Source of the DNA: JARRNO01 sp037384885
Lineage (GTDB): Bacteria; Acidobacteriota; UBA4820; DSQY01
Direction of reading: 5' to 3'
Length of the DNA: 16,171 nucleotides
Assembly: GCA_037384885.1 (NCBI GenBank)
Contig: JARRNO010000092.1
Coordinates: 1-16,171 of the forward strand
A program made the translations under genes and the position numbers. The notes under the pieces were generated by a model. That model was not told the origin of the DNA, ran no database searches, and was given only the letters and a program-made list of their open reading frames with translations. Positions 13,598 through 16,171 of the stretch are shown here, one piece after another. Numbering within the stretch: the first letter of the stretch is position 1; the number at the start of each line of letters is the position of its first letter.

Positions 13598-14136
13598 TGG
13601 TTTTGTGGATCCTGCTCATCGCTTTCATCAGCATCTGCGCCATCGGCGTCGTTTTTTCGAAAAGCCCCATCACCTCGGCGGTCTCGCTTCTGGTGGGCTT
13701 TATCGGGGTCGCGGTGCTCTACCTGGCGCTGAACGCGGAATTCGTTGCGGCCGTGCAGGTTCTCGTTTACGCCGGCGGCATCATGGTTCTCTACATCATG
13801 GGCGTGATGATGACCGACAACCAGGCGCTTCGCCTGGCCCGCCAGACTCATTTCCAGACGCTGCCCGTCCTGGGGCTTGTCCTGGTGCTTTTCGTCTGGA
13901 TGGGTTACCGGCTCTATCACAGCAGCTACGAGCCGGTACCGGTTTCTCCTCCGGCGGCGGCCGCCCCGGCGGTCCCCGGAACGTCCGCCGCGCCCGCCAA
14001 GGTCCCGGAAGAGAGCAACACGAAGCGGATTGCGATGGTGATGTACAGCGATTATCTCTACCCCTTCGAAGCTGCGTCCGTGCTTCTGCTGGTGGCGGTT
14101 CTCGGGGGCGTTTTCCTGGCCAAGAAGGAGGTGTAG
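13594..14136 (+). CDS. nuoJ: NADH-quinone oxidoreductase subunit J
   Basis: Membrane subunit next to NuoA, NuoH and NuoK, with five helices at about residues 2-21, 27-48, 53-73, 86-106 and 155-175. The third helix carries the conserved VQVLVYAGGIMVLYIM segment that includes the pi-bulge region seen in other NuoJ proteins. The loop between helices 4 and 5 has an Ala/Pro-rich stretch (about 115-138: SPPAAAAPAVPG and following). This is likely a flexible loop outside the membrane. YPFEAASVLLLVAVLGGVFL closes the protein, as is typical. At 180 aa the length is normal. ATG 13594 has AAGGAG 6 nt upstream; a second ATG follows immediately. One base separates its stop from nuoK. Confidence 0.95.
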   Translation: MMVLWILLIAFISICAIGVVFSKSPITSAVSLLVGFIGVAVLYLALNAEFVAAVQVLVYAGGIMVLYIMGVMMTDNQALRLARQTHFQTLPVLGLVLVLFVWMGYRLYHSSYEPVPVSPPAAAAPAVPGTSAAPAKVPEESNTKRIAMVMYSDYLYPFEAASVLLLVAVLGGVFLAKKEV

Positions 14137-14137
14137 C

Positions 14138-14437
14138 GTGGGAACCTCCGCGTTCGTACTTTTCGGTTTTCTGCTCTTCTGCCTTGGGCTCTTCGGTGTG
14201 CTCAGCCGCCGCAACATCATCGTGGTGCTTCTTTCCATTGAGCTGATCTTTGCGGCGGCCGGCATCAACTTCATCGTCTTCTCCGGCATCTGGCACAACC
14301 TGACAGGCCAGGTCTTCACGATCTTTCTTATTGCGGTGGCCGCAGGCGAAGCCGCCATCGGCCTCGGCCTGTTGATCGCCCTTTACCGGATCAAGCACAG
14401 CGCCAACATCGACGTGGCCAACGAACTGAAGGGGTAA
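14138..14437 (+). CDS. nuoK: NADH-quinone oxidoreductase subunit K
   Basis: Small membrane subunit (99 aa, three helices) of the proton-translocating chain that links NuoH to the antiporter-like subunits. The two essential membrane glutamates are present: Glu35 in LLSIELIF and Glu71 in VAAGEAAIGL, equivalent to E36 and E72 of E. coli. The start is GTG, with AAGGAGGTG overlapping the end of nuoJ. Codon use here is mixed with many C-ending codons, in contrast to nuoL, which begins 4 bp downstream. Confidence 0.96.
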   Translation: MGTSAFVLFGFLLFCLGLFGVLSRRNIIVVLLSIELIFAAAGINFIVFSGIWHNLTGQVFTIFLIAVAAGEAAIGLGLLIALYRIKHSANIDVANELKG

Positions 14438-14441
14438 GGCA

Positions 14442-16171
14442 ATGCAACCCATCTCGCTGCTCTGGCTGATACCGGTCCTGCCCGCTCTTGGGGCGCTGAT
14501 CAACGGCGTCGTGGGGTGGAAGTGGGAGCACACGGGGCGGAAGTGGATCACGCTGACGGCGCTGGCGCTGGCCCTGTGGAACATCGTGTGGCTGTACAGC
14601 CTGGACTTTGCGAAGCTGCCGTCGTTGCCGTCGAATGTGACGGTGGACCCGGCGCACCACTCGCTGTCGCTGCTGTTGGGGCAGTGGCTGCCGGTGGGAA
14701 GCTTCACGACGGGGACGGGCCAGACGGGCCACTTCATGGTGAACTGGCTGTTCGTGCTGGATCCGCTGGCGGCGATCATGCTGTTCGTGGTGACCTTCGT
14801 GGGGTTCATGATCCACGTGTACAGCGTGGGGTACATGGCGCACGACCACGGGTACTTCCGGTTTTTCGCCTACCTGAACCTGTTCATGGCGATGATGCTG
14901 ACGCTGGTGCTGGGGGGCAACTACCTGGTGATGTTCATCGGGTGGGAAGGCGTGGGGCTGTGCAGCTACCTGCTGATCGGGTTTTACTACGAGAAGGATT
15001 TCTGCGCGGACGCGGGCAAGAAGGCGTTTTTGACGAACCGGATCGGGGACATGGGGTTCGCGGCGGCGCTGATGCTGATGCTGTACTGGTTCGGGACGCT
15101 GAACATGTCGCAGGTGAACCACCTGGCGGTGAGCGGGACGATCCCGGGCTGGGTGCTGACGGCGGTGGGGCTGCTGCTGTTTGCGGGCGCGACGGGCAAG
15201 AGCGCGCAGATACCGCTGTACGTGTGGCTGCCGGACGCGATGGCGGGTCCGACGCCGGTGTCGGCGCTGATCCACGCGGCGACGATGGTGACCTCGGGGG
15301 TCTACCTGATCGCGCGCAGCAACGGGATCTACTCCATGAGCCCGACGGCGCTGATGGTGGTGGCGGGCGTGGGGTGCGCGACGGCGTTCTTCGCGGCGAC
15401 GATCGGGCTGGTGCAGAACGACATCAAGAAGGTGCTGGCCTATTCGACGGTGTCGCAGCTGGGGTACATGTTCCTGGGCGTGGGCGTGGGGGCGTATGCG
15501 GCGGGTGTCTTCCACCTGTACACGCACGCCTTCTTCAAGGGCCTGCTCTTTCTGGGGGCGGGCAGCGTGATCCACGCCATGGGCGGCGTGCAGGACATCC
15601 GGAAAATGGGGCGGCTGTTCAAGAAGATCCCGCACACGGCGTGGACCTTCATCCTGGCGTCGCTGGCGATTTCAGGGATTCCGCTCTTCTCGGGGTTCTT
15701 TTCGAAGGACGAGGTGCTCTGGCAGGCGCTGAACGGCAACAGCGGGCCGGGACACTTCCCGAAGGACTACGCGGTGGTGCTGTGGGCCGTGGGAGTGGCG
15801 GCGGCGCTGCTGACGGCCTTCTACATGTTCCGGCTGGTATACCTGACCTTCTTCAACAGCGACCGGGTGGACGAGGAGACGCGGCATCACATCCACGAGA
15901 GCCCGAAGGTGATGACGATACCGCTGTGGGTCCTGGGCATCGGGTCGGTGATCGTGGGATACGTGGGGCTGCCGAAGGCGTGGCTGGGCGGCCACGAGAA
16001 CTTCTGGGAGCGGTGGTTCGGGCCGGTGCTCTACCACCCGCACACGGCGCTGGCGGAACACGCCGTGGAGCATTCGGCGGGCGCCGAATGGGCGGCCATG
16101 GGCCTGAGCGTGGTGGTGGCCCTGATCGGCCTGGGCCTGGCGGCGCTGTGGTACCGGCGCGAGACGGCGGC
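14442..16171 (+). CDS. nuoL: NADH-quinone oxidoreductase subunit L, 3' end cut by the window
   Basis: Antiporter-like proton-pumping subunit at the distal end of the membrane arm. I translated 576 complete codons from ATG 14442 to the window edge with no stop; the family is usually above 600 residues, so a modest part is missing. Conserved pump residues are Glu169 in FIGWEGVGLCSY and Lys253 in GATGKSAQIPLYVWLPDA. PTPVSALIHAATMV, the LAYSTVSQLGYM segment and HAFFKGLLFLGAGSVIH are also clear. Codon use is exceptional: Val is nearly always GTG, Ala GCG, Leu CTG, Thr ACG, Pro CCG and Gly often GGG, while nuoA-nuoK favour C-ending codons. TTA and CTA are absent and TCA occurs once, which opens a long spurious frame on the opposite strand. 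nuoM and nuoN are expected downstream. Confidence 0.97.
   Translation, partial: MQPISLLWLIPVLPALGALINGVVGWKWEHTGRKWITLTALALALWNIVWLYSLDFAKLPSLPSNVTVDPAHHSLSLLLGQWLPVGSFTTGTGQTGHFMVNWLFVLDPLAAIMLFVVTFVGFMIHVYSVGYMAHDHGYFRFFAYLNLFMAMMLTLVLGGNYLVMFIGWEGVGLCSYLLIGFYYEKDFCADAGKKAFLTNRIGDMGFAAALMLMLYWFGTLNMSQVNHLAVSGTIPGWVLTAVGLLLFAGATGKSAQIPLYVWLPDAMAGPTPVSALIHAATMVTSGVYLIARSNGIYSMSPTALMVVAGVGCATAFFAATIGLVQNDIKKVLAYSTVSQLGYMFLGVGVGAYAAGVFHLYTHAFFKGLLFLGAGSVIHAMGGVQDIRKMGRLFKKIPHTAWTFILASLAISGIPLFSGFFSKDEVLWQALNGNSGPGHFPKDYAVVLWAVGVAAALLTAFYMFRLVYLTFFNSDRVDEETRHHIHESPKVMTIPLWVLGIGSVIVGYVGLPKAWLGGHENFWERWFGPVLYHPHTALAEHAVEHSAGAEWAAMGLSVVVALIGLGLAALWYRRETA

Noticed and set aside
12537..13673. 378-codon open frame on the minus strand opposite nuoH and nuoI
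   Set aside because: A shadow of GC-rich coding sequence. It crosses two real genes and their boundary.
14391..15635. 414-codon open frame on the minus strand opposite nuoL
   Set aside because: It is codon-aligned with nuoL, rich in His/Arg/Gln and without any domain. It exists because nuoL avoids TTA, CTA and TCA codons; the first TCA (15672-15674) ends the next such frame.

Overview
The window looks like a piece of chromosome from a GC-rich Gram-negative bacterium (roughly 60 % G+C by eye). I infer a member of Desulfobacterota (the former Deltaproteobacteria) or a similar deep lineage. The reasons are a lipoprotein signal peptidase, a MglA-type polarity GTPase with the same catalytic residue numbers as the Myxococcus protein, and a complex I operon that runs nuoA-B-C-D-H-I-J-K-L with no nuoE, nuoF or nuoG. 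I cannot fix the species from sequence alone. No tRNA, rRNA, CRISPR array, insertion sequence or phage gene was seen.

Layout. (1) 1-1575, minus strand: rsmI (16S rRNA 2'-O-methyltransferase) and an exported protein of unknown function, separated by a good intrinsic terminator belonging to the exported-protein transcript. (2) 1576-2094: about 520 bases with no convincing gene. It holds promoter-like elements on both strands and several dyads. (3) 2095-2505, plus strand: a small MerR-type regulator whose 3' end overlaps that of the minus-strand cluster tail to tail. (4) 8796 down to 2492, minus strand: a tightly packed operon ileS - lspA - rluD-like - DUF2520 Rossmann protein - long-form MglA GTPase. 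Spacings are 5 bp, about 90 bp, an 8-bp overlap and 40 bp, and a promoter lies just upstream of ileS. (5) 8797-9067: a divergent intergenic region carrying the ileS promoter on one strand and the nuo promoter on the other (perfect TTGACA, 17-bp spacer). (6) 9068-16171, plus strand: the nuo operon, cut by the window edge inside nuoL.

How they work together. The minus operon joins isoleucyl-tRNA charging, lipoprotein signal-peptide removal and rRNA pseudouridylation to an uncharacterised NAD(P)-type protein and a small GTPase. ileS-lspA is a common pairing; the attachment of a GTPase is less usual. The nuo operon encodes the membrane arm and the quinone-facing connecting module of complex I, but as far as visible it lacks the NADH-oxidising module. 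The electron donor of this enzyme is therefore an open question.

The main oddities are as follows. nuoL has a codon style quite unlike its operon neighbours (G-ending codons nearly throughout). nuoC carries a long charged, Ala/Pro/Lys-rich N-terminal extension. A 25-codon ORF with a strong ribosome binding site is coupled to nuoJ by an ATGA overlap. The MglA protein is about twice the normal length. I see no clear evidence of a wholly new system; the best leads are these deviations inside otherwise familiar operons.
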